64,000 nt of DNA from Curtobacterium sp. L6-1 (GCF_018885305.1 NZ_CP076544.1:1240001-1304000), one strand, 5' to 3'. Shown: positions 14,233 through 23,567, counted from the first letter of the stretch. The notes: generated by a model from the letters alone, not told the origin. Translations and numbers: made by a program.

Positions 14233-15465
14233 TCACCGCGCGTCGGCCGCCACCACCTCGGTGAGCCACGCCAGGATCCGCGCGTCGAACCAGTCCGCAT
14301 CGTGGTTCCAGAGCTTCGTGTGCCGGGCGACGTGGGCGACCTCGAGCTGCACCAGGTCCGGTCGTGCCGCGGCGAGGGCCTGCGCCGCTGACGAGGGGAC
14401 GAACCCGTCGTCGTCGCTGTGCAGCAGCAGGATCGGGACGTGGAGTTCGTCGGCGCGGGCGACCATGTCGAGTTCGCGGAGGTCGATCGGTTGGTCGAGT
14501 CCGGCGATCCGGTGGAGGACCGGGGTGCGGAGGACCCACTGCGCCACCTTGCGGACCGGCCTGGGCAGCCGGAGCGCACGGCTCTGCGACTTGAGGACGG
14601 CGTTCCAGTCGACGACGGCCGAGTCCAGCACGATCCCGGAGACCAGGTGTGCCAGCGTCGAGCGCACCAGGGTCTGCAGGACGACGGCGCCGCCCATCGA
14701 CCAGCCCATGAGCACGACACTCGTGGCACCCTGCTGGGCGACCCAGTCCAGGCCGGCGTCGACGTCCTCCCACTCGGTCGACCCGAGGCCGTACCGGCCG
14801 TCGGCGCTCGCGGGCGCGACACCGTCGTTCCGCCACGACACCAGCAGGACGGAGTACCCGGCAGCCCGGAACACCGGCACGGCGCGGATCGTCTCGGCGC
14901 GGGTGACGCCGCGACCGTGCACCAGGACGGCCCAGGGCGCGGCCGGGTCCTCGGCACGGACGACCCAGGCGGGCGCGGGGCCGTTCGGGGTCTGCACGTC
15001 GACGTCCTCGACCGGGACGCCGAGCTCCCCCGGGGTCAGGTAGAACCAGCCGCCCCAGCGTCCGCGCCGTGCGACGGTCGGGTCGCCGGCGTCCACCGCG
15101 ATGATCCGCCGGGTGACCGTGGTGTCGGTCACGGCAAGCACCTCGCCGACTCGCACGTGCCCGGTCGCTCCGCCGAACCACAGGCTGTACCGGCCCTGGA
15201 GCTCCGTGTCGGGACTGCGGCCCAGGGTGACGGTCCGGGACTCCAGGTCGACCGCGGTGATCGGGACCCGCTCGGTGCGCTTGCGGTCCGGGGTGACGAC
15301 GGCGCGGGCGACGGCCACGACGGAGCCGGCGACGACCGCGACGCCGAAGGCGGCGGCGGTGACGCCGGCGCCCAGGGCCAGGAAGCCGGCCGAGCGCGCC
15401 GTCCGTCCAGCGGGCCCCGGCCGTGACCGACGTGCGGGACGGACGGCGGCGGGACGGCGGGGCAT
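14233..15465 (-). CDS. Membrane-anchored alpha/beta hydrolase
   Basis: This is a 410-residue protein. The N-terminus is very basic (MPRRPAAVRPARRSRPGPAG), followed by one hydrophobic segment at ~25-57 (GFLALGAGVTAAAFGVAVVA), so it is probably membrane anchored. The hydrolase core begins near residue 165; nucleophile Ser256 is in the elbow LMGWSMGGAV, an oxyanion-type HGRG motif is at 183-186, acid residue probably in LLLHSDDDGFVPS and the histidine in HVARHTKLWNHD. Substrate unknown; the size and elbow resemble dipeptidyl-peptidase or lipase-like serine hydrolases of unclear role. The start at ATG 15465 is supported by TGGAGG upstream; a longer frame to 15561 lacks such a site. It is divergent from the DUF3000 gene. 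Confidence 0.85.
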   Translation of the reverse strand: MPRRPAAVRPARRSRPGPAGRTARSAGFLALGAGVTAAAFGVAVVAGSVVAVARAVVTPDRKRTERVPITAVDLESRTVTLGRSPDTELQGRYSLWFGGATGHVRVGEVLAVTDTTVTRRIIAVDAGDPTVARRGRWGGWFYLTPGELGVPVEDVDVQTPNGPAPAWVVRAEDPAAPWAVLVHGRGVTRAETIRAVPVFRAAGYSVLLVSWRNDGVAPASADGRYGLGSTEWEDVDAGLDWVAQQGATSVVLMGWSMGGAVVLQTLVRSTLAHLVSGIVLDSAVVDWNAVLKSQSRALRLPRPVRKVAQWVLRTPVLHRIAGLDQPIDLRELDMVARADELHVPILLLHSDDDGFVPSSAAQALAAARPDLVQLEVAHVARHTKLWNHDADWFDARILAWLTEVVAADAR

Positions 15466-15551
15466 GCGGGCCTCCAGGCAGAGGACGACTGCGGGCAGCA
15501 CGACTGCGCGACGGACGGCGTGCCGCCCGCACCGGTGCTCGGTCCGGAGCC

Positions 15552-15557
15552 TAGTCT
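15552..15557 (+). promoter_or_regulatory. -10 box TAGTCT of the DUF3000 gene (leaderless)
   Basis: TAGTCT ends 6 bases before the GTG start at 15564 with no Shine-Dalgarno in between, indicating a leaderless transcript. Confidence 0.55.
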
Positions 15558-15563
15558 GCATCC

Positions 15564-16160
15564 GTGCCCGAATCCCGAGTCCCCGACGCCGAACCGGAGG
15601 CGTTCGCGCGTCTCCGCTCGTTCGTGTCGACGGGCAGGACCCGCACCGAGACGACGGTCACCGAGATCCCCTCGCCGAGCCGCATCGCCCCGTACTCGAT
15701 CGCCCTCGCGGCGGACGTGTCCGGCGTCGTGCACGGCGTGGACTCGGACCTCGGCACCGGACGCTTCATCGCCCTGCACGACCCCGCGGAGCCGGAGGGG
15801 TGGGGTGGCGCGTACCGCATCGTCACCTTCGCGCAGGCCCCGCTCGAGCCGGAGATCGGCGTCGACGAGTTCGTCGCCGACGTCACCTGGAGCTGGCTCG
15901 TCGACGCCCTCGACGCGCACGGGGCCGGGTACCACAACGCCTCCGGCACGGCGACGAAGATCATCTCGCGCGGGTACGGCGAACTCGCGGCACAGGGCGA
16001 CGGTGCCCAACTGGAACTGCGGGCGTCGTGGACGCCCCTCGACGACGACCTGACGCCGCACGTGCAGGCGTGGGAGGAGATCGTGGCGATGCTCGCCGGA
16101 CTCCCCCCGACCTCGGACGGTGTCTCGCTCCTGGCCCCCCGGAGGCTCGCCCGTGACTGA
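15564..16160 (+). CDS. DUF3000 family protein
   Basis: This is a 198-residue cytosolic protein of the actinobacterial DUF3000 family, function unknown. Typical elements: IPSPSRIAPYSIALAADV near residue 37, RFIALHDPAEPEGWGGAYRI, VTWSWLVDALDAHGAGYHNA, and TATKIISRGYGELAAQGDGA. It usually precedes the RNase D gene in Actinobacteria, as it does here, with an 8-base overlap (GTGACTGA), so the pair is probably translated in a coupled way. It begins with GTG downstream of a TAGTCT -10 box. Confidence 0.9.
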   Translation: MPESRVPDAEPEAFARLRSFVSTGRTRTETTVTEIPSPSRIAPYSIALAADVSGVVHGVDSDLGTGRFIALHDPAEPEGWGGAYRIVTFAQAPLEPEIGVDEFVADVTWSWLVDALDAHGAGYHNASGTATKIISRGYGELAAQGDGAQLELRASWTPLDDDLTPHVQAWEEIVAMLAGLPPTSDGVSLLAPRRLARD

Positions 16161-17538
16161 CGCCGATCCCGCCTACGAGGATGCGCACGCCGCCGTCCAC
16201 GTCATCGAGAGCCGCGAGGAGTACCTCGACGCCGTGGCACGCATCGCCGGCGGCACCGGTCCGGTCGCCGTCGACGCCGAACGCGCGAGCGGTTACCGCT
16301 ACTCCCAGCGGGCGTACCTGATCCAGGTGTTCCGCCGCGGCTCGGGCTCGTTCCTGTTCGACCCGATCGCGATCGGAGACTTCAGCGACCTGCAGGCCGC
16401 GATCCTCGACGAGGAGTGGGTGTTCCACGCCGCGTCGCAGGACCTGCCGTGCCTCCGCGAGGTCGGACTCGTGCCGACCCGCATCTTCGACACCGAACTC
16501 GGCGCACGGATCGCCGGCTTCCCCCGCGTGGGGCTCGGCGCGGTCGTCGAGCAGCTGCTCGGCATCACGCTCGCGAAGGCGCACTCCGCCGCCGACTGGT
16601 CGACCCGTCCGCTCCCCCAGGCCTGGCTCGTCTACGCCGCCCTCGACGTCGAACTGCTCCCCGACCTCCGCGACTCCCTTGCCGACGTCCTCGAGAACGC
16701 CGGCAAGGGACGCATCGCCGAGGAGGAGTTCGCCGCCGTCCTCGCCCGCGCCCCGAAGCCGCCGCGTGCCGAGCCGTGGCGCCGTCTGTCCGGCATGAAC
16801 GCCCTCCGCGGTGCCCGCGCCCTCGCGATCGCACGGTCGCTCTGGCAGGCGCGGGACGCCTACGCGCAGGAGACCGACATCGCCCCGGGCCGGACCATCC
16901 CGGACGCCGCGATCGTCGCCGCCGCCGCTGCCGCCCCGACCTCGCGTGCCGAGCTCGGTGCGCTGAAGACGTTCACGGGCCGGGCCAGTCGCTCGGAGCT
17001 CGACCGCTGGTGGGCCGCCGTCGAGGAGGGCCGCTCCACCGAGGACCTGCCGCGCCTGCGTGGCGGGGGTGAGCCGAGCCTCCCGCCGCCCCGCGCGTGG
17101 GCCGACCGCAACCCAGCCGCGGACCGCCGGTACCGGGCCGCCCGAGCCGCCGTGACCGCGCGCGCCGCCGAGCTCGACCTGCCCCTCGAGAACCTGCTCA
17201 CGCCGGAGACCCTCCGGCTGGTGTCGTGGAACCCGCCGAGGACGGTGGCCACGGAGACCGTGGGCGCGACGCTCGCGTCGCACGACGCCCGCCCCTGGCA
17301 GGTGGAGGAGACGGCGTCGATCATCGCGCACGCGTTCGAGGTCGCCGCCGACCGGTCGGTCGAGGACCCGGCGGCCGCGGTCGTCGCGGCAACGGCCCCC
17401 GCCGCTGCCCCTGCCCCTGCCCCTGCCTCCGGCGCTGATCCTGCCGGTGCCGGTGCCGGTGCCGGTGCCGGTGCCGGTGCCGACGGTGTTGTCGCACCCG
17501 GACAGGTCGACGCGACGCCGGACACCGCCCGCTCGTAG
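16153..17538 (+). CDS. rnd: Ribonuclease D-family 3'-5' exonuclease with HRDC domain
   Basis: This is a 461-residue protein with a DEDDy exonuclease domain at ~12-180: Asp41 and Glu43 in VAVDAERASG, Asp97 in HAASQDLPCL, Tyr161 and Asp165 in VYAALDVELL. An HRDC domain follows at ~205-285 (NALRGARALAIARSLWQARD), then a second HRDC-like part to ~395. RNase D trims tRNA and other structured RNA 3' ends. The C-terminal ~60 residues are low-complexity (AAPAPAPAS then a GAGAGA run), encoded by hexamer repeats. The start is GTG 16153 with GGAGG 8 bases upstream; an ATG at 16120 has no such site. It overlaps the DUF3000 gene by 8 bases. Confidence 0.88.
   Translation: MTDADPAYEDAHAAVHVIESREEYLDAVARIAGGTGPVAVDAERASGYRYSQRAYLIQVFRRGSGSFLFDPIAIGDFSDLQAAILDEEWVFHAASQDLPCLREVGLVPTRIFDTELGARIAGFPRVGLGAVVEQLLGITLAKAHSAADWSTRPLPQAWLVYAALDVELLPDLRDSLADVLENAGKGRIAEEEFAAVLARAPKPPRAEPWRRLSGMNALRGARALAIARSLWQARDAYAQETDIAPGRTIPDAAIVAAAAAAPTSRAELGALKTFTGRASRSELDRWWAAVEEGRSTEDLPRLRGGGEPSLPPPRAWADRNPAADRRYRAARAAVTARAAELDLPLENLLTPETLRLVSWNPPRTVATETVGATLASHDARPWQVEETASIIAHAFEVAADRSVEDPAAAVVAATAPAAAPAPAPASGADPAGAGAGAGAGAGADGVVAPGQVDATPDTARS
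17402..17482 (+). repeat. Short tandem hexamers at the 3' end of the RNase D gene
   Basis: About four copies of CCTGCC(C) are followed by about seven copies of GGTGCC. The hexamer length keeps the frame, giving the AP and GA runs at the protein C-terminus. Copy number is likely to vary between strains. Confidence 0.8.
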
Positions 17539-17665
17539 GAACCGCCCAACCGACGTGCCTGCGCTCAGCCACGGGTACTAGCGTCGGACCGTCGCCGGGC
17601 GCAGCCCGGCCAGGTCGGGGCGACAGGAGTCCCCGGCCCGATCGATGTGGATCTGGAGGCTCGCA

Positions 17666-18877
17666 TTGCCGAAGACATCAGACGTCGTGTTCGTGGACGG
17701 TGTCCGTACACCGTTCGGCCGCGCCGGTGAGAAGGGGGTGTTCTGGAAGACCCGCGCCGACGACCTCGCGGTCCACGCGATGCGCGGGCTGCTCGACCGG
17801 AACAGCTCCCTCGACGGTGCCGCCGTCGACGACGTCGCGGTCGCCGCGACCACCCAGCAGGGCGACCAGGGCCTGACCCTCGGCCGCACGGTCGGGATGC
17901 TCGCCGGTCTGCCGAAGTCCGTCCCCGGCTACGCGATCGACCGCATGTGCGCGGGTGCGATGACGAGCGTGACGACCCTCGCGGGAGCAATCGCGTTCGG
18001 CGCCGCCGACGTCGCCATCGCCGGCGGGGTCGAGCACATGGGCCGCCACCCGATGGGCTTCAACGCCGACCCGAACCCCCGCTTCGTCGCGGAGCGCATG
18101 GTCGCCCCCGACGCGCTCGTGATGGGCAACACCGCCGAGCGCCTGCACGACCGCTTCCCCGCCATCACGAAGGACCGCACCGACGCCTTCGCCGTGCAGT
18201 CCCAGCAGCGCTACGCCGCCGCCTGGGGCGCCGGCAAGCTGCAGCCCGACGTCATCCCGGTCGAGGTCAACACCGGGCAGGGCTGGGACATCGTCTCGAC
18301 GGACGAGCCCCCCCGCCCCGGTACCACCCTGGAGGCCCTGGCCGCGCTCAAGACGCCGTTCCGGCCCCACGGGCGGGTCACCGCCGGCAACGCGGCGGGC
18401 CTGAACGACGGCGCGACGATGAGCCTGCTCGCCTCCTCCGCCGGAGCGGCGGAGCACGGGCTGCCGACGAAGATGCGCATGGTCTCCTTCGCGTTCGCCG
18501 GGGTCGAGCCCGAGGTCATGGGCGTCGGCCCGGTCCCGGCCACCGACAAGGCACTGCGGAAGGCCGGGCTGTCCATCGACGACATCGGCCTGTTCGAGAT
18601 CAACGAGGCGTTCGCCGTGCAGGTGCTTGCCTTCCTCGACAACTACGGCATCGCGCAGGACTCCCCGAACGTCAACGCCTGGGGCGGAGCGATCGCCGTC
18701 GGGCACCCGCTCGCCTCGAGTGGCGTCCGCCTGATGACCCAGCTCGCGGCGCAGTTCGCCGAGCGTCCGGACGTCAAGTACGGCATCACGACGATGTGCA
18801 TCGGACTCGGCCAGGGCGGCACCGTCATCTGGGAGAACCCGAACTTCAGCAAGAGCGCGGCACGGAAGGCGGCCTGA
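17666..18877 (+). CDS. fadA: Acetyl-CoA acyltransferase (thiolase, FadA-like)
   Basis: This is a 403-residue thiolase carrying out the last step of fatty-acid beta-oxidation (thiolytic cleavage of 3-ketoacyl-CoA). Acyl-binding Cys95 is in IDRMCAGAMTS; the C-terminal His is in GGAIAVGHPLASSG and the second Cys in TMCIGLGQGG; NEAFAVQ is also conserved. I place the start at TTG 17666 because GGAGG (17655-17659) precedes it by 6 bases; the ATG at 17645 has no ribosome-binding site. It lies 2 bases upstream of the FadB-like gene, so the two subunits of the trifunctional complex are encoded together. Confidence 0.9.
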   Translation: MPKTSDVVFVDGVRTPFGRAGEKGVFWKTRADDLAVHAMRGLLDRNSSLDGAAVDDVAVAATTQQGDQGLTLGRTVGMLAGLPKSVPGYAIDRMCAGAMTSVTTLAGAIAFGAADVAIAGGVEHMGRHPMGFNADPNPRFVAERMVAPDALVMGNTAERLHDRFPAITKDRTDAFAVQSQQRYAAAWGAGKLQPDVIPVEVNTGQGWDIVSTDEPPRPGTTLEALAALKTPFRPHGRVTAGNAAGLNDGATMSLLASSAGAAEHGLPTKMRMVSFAFAGVEPEVMGVGPVPATDKALRKAGLSIDDIGLFEINEAFAVQVLAFLDNYGIAQDSPNVNAWGGAIAVGHPLASSGVRLMTQLAAQFAERPDVKYGITTMCIGLGQGGTVIWENPNFSKSAARKAA

Positions 18878-18879
18878 CC

Positions 18880-21018
18880 ATGACCACCACCCTGATCGAC
18901 CAGCTGACCGCCCTGAGCGAGGACGAGGTCGTCACCCACTCCTACGTCAAGCACGTGGCGCTGCCCTCCGGCGGCACGCTCGCGCTCATCACGCTCGACA
19001 ACGGCAAGGACTACAAGCGCCCGTCGACGCTCGGCCCGCGTACGATGCGTGAGCTGTCGGACGTGCTCGACGGGCTGCGTGCCGAGGCCACCGCCGGCAC
19101 AGTCCAGGCCGTCGCGATCACCGGCAAGGAGTACTGCTTCGCGGCGGGCGCCGACCTCTCGCAGGCGGCAGCGCTGCCCTCGCGCGACGTCGCCCACGAA
19201 CTCGGTGTCCTCGGCCACGCCACGCTCCGGAAGTTCAGCGAGCTCGGTGTCCCGTCGTTCGCGTTCGTCAACGGCATCGCGCTCGGCGGCGGGCTCGAGG
19301 TGGCGCTGCACTGCACCTACCGCGTGTTCTCGTCGGCAGCACAGGGTATCGGCCTGCCCGAGGTCTTCCTCGGCATCATCCCCGGCTGGGGTGGGGCGAC
19401 GCTGCTCCCCCGCCTGATCGGTCCGGAGAAGGCCCTGCGGGTCATCGTCGAGAACCCGCTGAAGAACAACCGTCTGATGGACGGCAAGGCCGCCGTCGAT
19501 CTCGGCATCGGCGACGCGCTCATCCCGTCGGTGACGTTCCTGCCGTCCGCGGTCGCCTGGGCCGACGGCGTCGTGTCCGGCAAGACCAAGGTCACGCGGC
19601 AGAACGAGCCCGGCATGCTCGAGAAGGCGGCCTGGGGCACGGTCGTCAAGGTCGCCCGCGGCCAGGTCGCGTCGAAGATCGGCACCGTCCCGAAGTCGCC
19701 GTTCCGGGCGCTGGACCTCGTCGCGACCGCGAAGTCGGGCTCGCTCGACGAGCGGTTCGCCGGGGAGGACGACGCCCTCGCCGACCTGCTCGCCGGTGAC
19801 CAGTTCGCGGCGTCGATGTACGCGTTCGACCTCGTGCAGAAGCGGGCGAAGCGACCGGTCGGTGCCCCCGAGGGGGTCGACTCGAAGAAGATCACCAAGG
19901 TCGGCGTCCTCGGGGCCGGACTCATGGCGTCGCAGTTCGCGCTGCTCTTCGCCCGTCGCCTCGGCGTCCCGGTCGTCATCACCGACGTGTCGCAGGAGCG
20001 TGTCGACGCGGGTGTCGCTCGGATCGCCGGCGAGGTCGCGAAGCTCCTCGAGAAGGGGCGCATCTCGCCCGACGACGCGAACCGCATCACCGCGCTCGTC
20101 TCCGGCTCGGTGTCCTACGACGCGTTCGCCGACGCCGACTGGGTGATCGAGGCCGTCTTCGAGGAGATGGGCGTCAAGCAGGACGTCTTCCGGAAGATCG
20201 AGCAGGTCATCGCTCCCGACGCGATCCTGGCGACGAACACCTCGTCGCTGTCCGTCGACGAGATGGCGTCGGTGCTCGAGCACCCGGAGCGCCTGGTCGG
20301 CTTCCACTTCTTCAACCCGGTCGCGGTCATGCCGCTGCTCGAGGTGGTGCGGGCGGCGAAGACCTCGGACGAGGCACTCGCCACGGCCCTCGCGGTCGCG
20401 AAGACCCTGAAGAAGACCGCGATCGTCACCGCGGACCAGCCGGGCTTCGTCGTCAACCGGGTGCTCGCGCGGGTGCTCGGCGAGGCGATGCGCGGCGTCG
20501 AGGAGGGCACCTCGTTCGAGACCGTCGCCCACGGAGCCGCACCCCTGGGGCTGCCGATGTCGCCGTTCGAACTGCTCGAACTCGTCGGCCTCCCGGTCGG
20601 CGCGCACGTGCTCGACTCGCACCACGCCGCCTGGCCGGAGCGCTTCTACCCCGGCGACGGGCTGAAGCGGATCGCTGAGCACGGCACGATCCTGACCCGC
20701 GACAAGAAGGGCAACGCCACGGGGTACGACCCCGCCGCCGTGAAGCTCGTCGCGCCGTCGAAGAAGGACGCGAAACCGGTCGACGCTGCCGAGATGCAGC
20801 GCCGGTTCGAGGACGCCCTGGCCGACGAGGTGCACCGCATGCTCGAGGACGGGGTCGTGCAGCACGTCGAGGAGATCGACCTCGGCCTCATCCTCGGCGC
20901 GGGCTACCCGTTCCAGGCCGGCGGCATCAGCCCGTACCTCGACCGCAGCGGAGCTTCCGAGCGCGTCTTCGGCGGCACGTTCCACGTCCCGCCGATCGTC
21001 GGCCCCGCCACCCGCTGA
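18880..21018 (+). CDS. fadB: Fatty oxidation complex alpha subunit (enoyl-CoA hydratase / 3-hydroxyacyl-CoA dehydrogenase)
   Basis: This is a 712-residue bifunctional enzyme. The N-terminal crotonase domain (~10-300) has KEYCFAAGADLSQ, GIALGGGLEVALHCTYRV and GLPEVFLGIIPGWGGATLLP. The dehydrogenase part begins near residue 340 with a Rossmann fold (KVGVLGAGLMASQFALLFAR), then ATNTSSLSVDEMA and VGFHFFNPVAVMPLLEVV with the catalytic His-Glu pair, and ends in the C-terminal helical domains containing QPGFVVNRVLARVLGEAM. Together with the thiolase directly upstream it would carry out steps 2-4 of beta-oxidation. The start ATG 18880 lies 2 bases after the thiolase stop; the frame is open upstream inside fadA but that part is a shadow. 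Confidence 0.95.
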   Translation: MTTTLIDQLTALSEDEVVTHSYVKHVALPSGGTLALITLDNGKDYKRPSTLGPRTMRELSDVLDGLRAEATAGTVQAVAITGKEYCFAAGADLSQAAALPSRDVAHELGVLGHATLRKFSELGVPSFAFVNGIALGGGLEVALHCTYRVFSSAAQGIGLPEVFLGIIPGWGGATLLPRLIGPEKALRVIVENPLKNNRLMDGKAAVDLGIGDALIPSVTFLPSAVAWADGVVSGKTKVTRQNEPGMLEKAAWGTVVKVARGQVASKIGTVPKSPFRALDLVATAKSGSLDERFAGEDDALADLLAGDQFAASMYAFDLVQKRAKRPVGAPEGVDSKKITKVGVLGAGLMASQFALLFARRLGVPVVITDVSQERVDAGVARIAGEVAKLLEKGRISPDDANRITALVSGSVSYDAFADADWVIEAVFEEMGVKQDVFRKIEQVIAPDAILATNTSSLSVDEMASVLEHPERLVGFHFFNPVAVMPLLEVVRAAKTSDEALATALAVAKTLKKTAIVTADQPGFVVNRVLARVLGEAMRGVEEGTSFETVAHGAAPLGLPMSPFELLELVGLPVGAHVLDSHHAAWPERFYPGDGLKRIAEHGTILTRDKKGNATGYDPAAVKLVAPSKKDAKPVDAAEMQRRFEDALADEVHRMLEDGVVQHVEEIDLGLILGAGYPFQAGGISPYLDRSGASERVFGGTFHVPPIVGPATR

Positions 21019-21059
21019 CGCGGCCCGCGCGCCGGTCCGCTCGCGCGCCGCGCCCCGCA

Positions 21060-21099
21060 ACGAGCAACGCGCCCCGTTCCGACGGGGCGCGTTGCTCGT
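21060..21099. terminator. Perfect 18-bp hairpin downstream of fadB
   Basis: ACGAGCAACGCGCCCCGT pairs with ACGGGGCGCGTTGCTCGT around TCCG. This is the hairpin of repeat copy 1, 42 bases after the fadB stop. Confidence 0.75.
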
Positions 21100-21369
21100 C
21101 AGCGGGCGCAACCCCTCGGCGGCGGCACTGCTCCGCCCCGCCCCCTGGCGCCGCGCGCCGCTCGCGCGGCGGTGCGCTCGCGCGCCGCGGGCGCGCCGCG
21201 CCCCGCAACGAACAACGCGCCCCGCAACGAACAACGCGCCCCGCTCTAACGGGGCGCATTGTCCGTCAGCGGGCGCGACCCCTCGGCAGCGGCGCCCCGA
21301 GGCGCGCTGACGCGAGGCCGCGTGCCGCCGCCCCGCTCACGCGATGGTGCGGTCGCGCGCCGCGCCCCG

Positions 21370-21412
21370 CGACGGACAACGCGCCCCGTTCGGACGGGGC
21401 GCATTGTCCGTC
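21370..21412. terminator. 19-bp hairpin (one mismatch) downstream of dxs
   Basis: The hairpin of repeat copy 3: GACGGACAACGCGCCCCGT pairs with ACGGGGCGCATTGTCCGTC, with one C-A mismatch and a TCGG loop. It lies 48 bases past the dxs stop. Confidence 0.7.
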
Positions 21413-21460
21413 AGCGGGCGCAACCCCGCGGCAGCGGGCCCCGCCCCGCCGCCGCGCGCT

Positions 21461-23392
21461 TCAGCGCTCCGCAGACTCGCGGGACCGCGCCGGCTTCGCC
21501 TGGGGCACCTTCGTGCCGACGACCTGGTCGATGACGTCGCGGGCGATGGCCTGCGCCGTGAGCCCGGCATCGGCGAGGATCTGACCCCGGCTTGCATGGT
21601 CGATGAACGCGTCCGGCAGCCCGAGCTCGTTGACCCCGGTGTCGACCCCGGCAGCGCGGAGGTCCTGCCGCAGCCGGGTCCCGACGCCACCCACGCGCAC
21701 GCCGTCCTCGATCGTGATGACGAGCCGGTGGTCGCGGGACAGGTCGATGAGCGACGCCGGGATCGGCACCACCCAACGCGGGTCGACGACGGTGACGCCG
21801 ATGCCCTGCGCCTCGAGCAGTGCCGCGGCCTCGAGCGCGGTCGGCACCATCGACCCGACCGCGACGACGAGCACGTCCTGGTCGCCGGACGCCGGGTCGT
21901 GCAGCACGTCCACGCCGTCGTCGAGCCGCCGCAGCGCCGGGATGTCCTGGCCGATCTGCCCCTTGGACCACCGGAGGACGGTCGGGGCGTCGTCGACGGC
22001 CACGGCCTCCCGGAACTCCTCGCGCAGCGTGACGGCGTCACGCGGTGCGGCGATGCGGATGCCGGGGACCACCTGCAGCAACGCCAGGTCCCACATTCCG
22101 TGGTGCGACGGGCCGTCCGGGCCGGTGATGCCCGCACGGTCGAGCACGAACGTCACGCCGGCGCGGTGCAGGGCCACGTCCATGAGCACCTGGTCGAACG
22201 CCCGGTTGAGGAACGTGGCGTAGAGCGCGACCACGGGGTGCAGTCCGCCGTACGCCAGCCCCGCCGCGGTCGTCACGGCGTGCTGCTCGGCGATGCCGAC
22301 GTCGATCACCCGGTCGGGGTGCGCCTGCTGGAACAGGTGCAGCCCGGTGGGACGGAGCATGGCGGCCGTGATGGCGACGATGCGGGGGTCCTCGTGCCCG
22401 ACCTCGGCCAGCGTCGCGGCGAAGACGGAGGTCCACGACGGCCCGGACGACACGTCGAGCGACTCGCCCGTCTCGGGGTCGATGTGCCCGACGGCGTGGA
22501 ACTGGTCGGCCTGGTCACGCAGGGCCGGCTCGAACCCGTGGCCCTTCTCGGTGATCGCGTGCACGATGACGGGCGAGCCGTAGCCCTTCGCCTGCCGGAG
22601 CGCCGCCTCCATCGCCTGCTGGTCGTGCCCGTCGACGGGGCCCACGTACTTGATGTCGAGGTTCGAGTAGAGCGCCTCGTTGTTCGTGAACCGCGAGAGG
22701 AATCCGTGCAGGCCGCCGCGCAGTCCTCGGTAGACCGCACGCCCGGGCGCGCCGAACACGTCGGCGGCGGCGCGGCTCTTCTCGTACAGGGTGCGGTACT
22801 CGCGGCGGGTCCGCACCGAGCTGAGGAAGCGCGCCATGCCGCCGATGGTCGGGGCGTACGAGCGACCGTTGTCGTTCACGACGATGACGAGCCGGCGGTC
22901 GTTCTGGTCCGAGATGTTGTTGAGTGCCTCCCACGTCATCCCGCCCGTGAGGGCACCGTCGCCGACGACTGCCACGACCGTGCGGTCCGACTGCCCGGTC
23001 TGCTGGAACGCGCGGGAGATGCCGTCCGCCCAGGACAACGACGAGGAGGCGTGAGACGACTCGACGATGTCGTGCTCGGACTCACTGCGCTGCGGGTAGC
23101 CCGCGATGCCACCGCGCTCCCGCAGCCGCGAGAAGTCCTGCCGACCAGTGACGAGCTTGTGCACGTAGGACTGGTGGCCGGTGTCGAAGACGAACGGGTC
23201 GTGCGGCGACTCGAACACCCGGTGCATCGCGAGCGTCAGCTCGACGACGCCGAGGTTCGGCCCGAGGTGCCCCCCGGTCTTGGCGACCTCGGCGACCAGG
23301 AACGCGCGGATCTCCGCGGCGAGGTCGGTCATCTGCGCGTCGGAGAGACGCTTCAGGTCGCGCGGCGACGTGATGCTGGCGAGCAGGCTCAC
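21461..23392 (-). CDS. dxs: 1-deoxy-D-xylulose-5-phosphate synthase
   Basis: This is a 643-residue thiamine-diphosphate enzyme that condenses pyruvate and glyceraldehyde 3-phosphate, the first step of the MEP isoprenoid pathway. Visible features: catalytic His in TGGHLGPNLGVVELTLA, second His in SSHASSSLSWADG, the ThDP motif GDGALTGGMTWEALNNI, and the transketolase pyrimidine-binding domain with GIAEQHAVTTAAGLAYGG. The C-terminal domain begins near residue 510. The start is GTG 23392 with AAAGGAG at proper distance. No other MEP gene is nearby; its place between fadAB and acnA is typical of Actinobacteria. Confidence 0.96.
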   Translation of the reverse strand: MSLLASITSPRDLKRLSDAQMTDLAAEIRAFLVAEVAKTGGHLGPNLGVVELTLAMHRVFESPHDPFVFDTGHQSYVHKLVTGRQDFSRLRERGGIAGYPQRSESEHDIVESSHASSSLSWADGISRAFQQTGQSDRTVVAVVGDGALTGGMTWEALNNISDQNDRRLVIVVNDNGRSYAPTIGGMARFLSSVRTRREYRTLYEKSRAAADVFGAPGRAVYRGLRGGLHGFLSRFTNNEALYSNLDIKYVGPVDGHDQQAMEAALRQAKGYGSPVIVHAITEKGHGFEPALRDQADQFHAVGHIDPETGESLDVSSGPSWTSVFAATLAEVGHEDPRIVAITAAMLRPTGLHLFQQAHPDRVIDVGIAEQHAVTTAAGLAYGGLHPVVALYATFLNRAFDQVLMDVALHRAGVTFVLDRAGITGPDGPSHHGMWDLALLQVVPGIRIAAPRDAVTLREEFREAVAVDDAPTVLRWSKGQIGQDIPALRRLDDGVDVLHDPASGDQDVLVVAVGSMVPTALEAAALLEAQGIGVTVVDPRWVVPIPASLIDLSRDHRLVITIEDGVRVGGVGTRLRQDLRAAGVDTGVNELGLPDAFIDHASRGQILADAGLTAQAIARDVIDQVVGTKVPQAKPARSRESAER

Positions 23393-23443
23393 GAGCGCTC
23401 CTTTCGTGCTGCTGTCGGCTCACTCTATGCGCGCGACCCGACA

Positions 23444-23493
23444 GCGGACGGGAGGCGCGGTGCGGGCCCGCAACGGGCCTCCCGACCGTCCGC
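23444..23493. terminator. Imperfect GACGGGAGGC-family hairpin between dxs and acnA
   Basis: GCGGACGG-GAGGC pairs with GCCTCCCGACCGTCCGC, leaving a 3-base bulge, with an internal TGCGGGCCCGCA palindrome. It lies downstream of the acnA terminator and upstream of dxs on the minus strand. Confidence 0.55.
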
Positions 23494-23505
23494 GAGGCGC
23501 ACGCA

Positions 23506-23547
23506 GAGCGGCTCCCCGCAGCGGAGGACCGCTGCGGGGAGCCGCTC
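23506..23547. terminator. Perfect 19-bp hairpin after acnA
   Basis: GAGCGGCTCCCCGCAGCGG pairs perfectly with CCGCTGCGGGGAGCCGCTC around AGGA, 21 bases past the acnA stop. Confidence 0.85.
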
Positions 23548-23567
23548 TGTTCGTACGTCGGGTCGGG

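Larger units (their letters stand above)
21041..21437. repeat. Three-copy intergenic repeat with hairpins between fadB and dxs
   Basis: The 442-base gap 21019-21460 contains no gene. It holds three copies (about 21041-21124, 21178-21291, 21352-21437) of a unit reading TCGCGCGCCG, then CCCCGCAACGA-CAACGCG, an inverted GGGGCGC-TTGT-CGTC arm, then CAGCGGGCGC-ACCCC-CGGC. Copy 2 has an internal duplication of GCAACGAACAACGCGCCCC. Each copy folds into a strong hairpin and may end both convergent genes. Confidence 0.8.
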
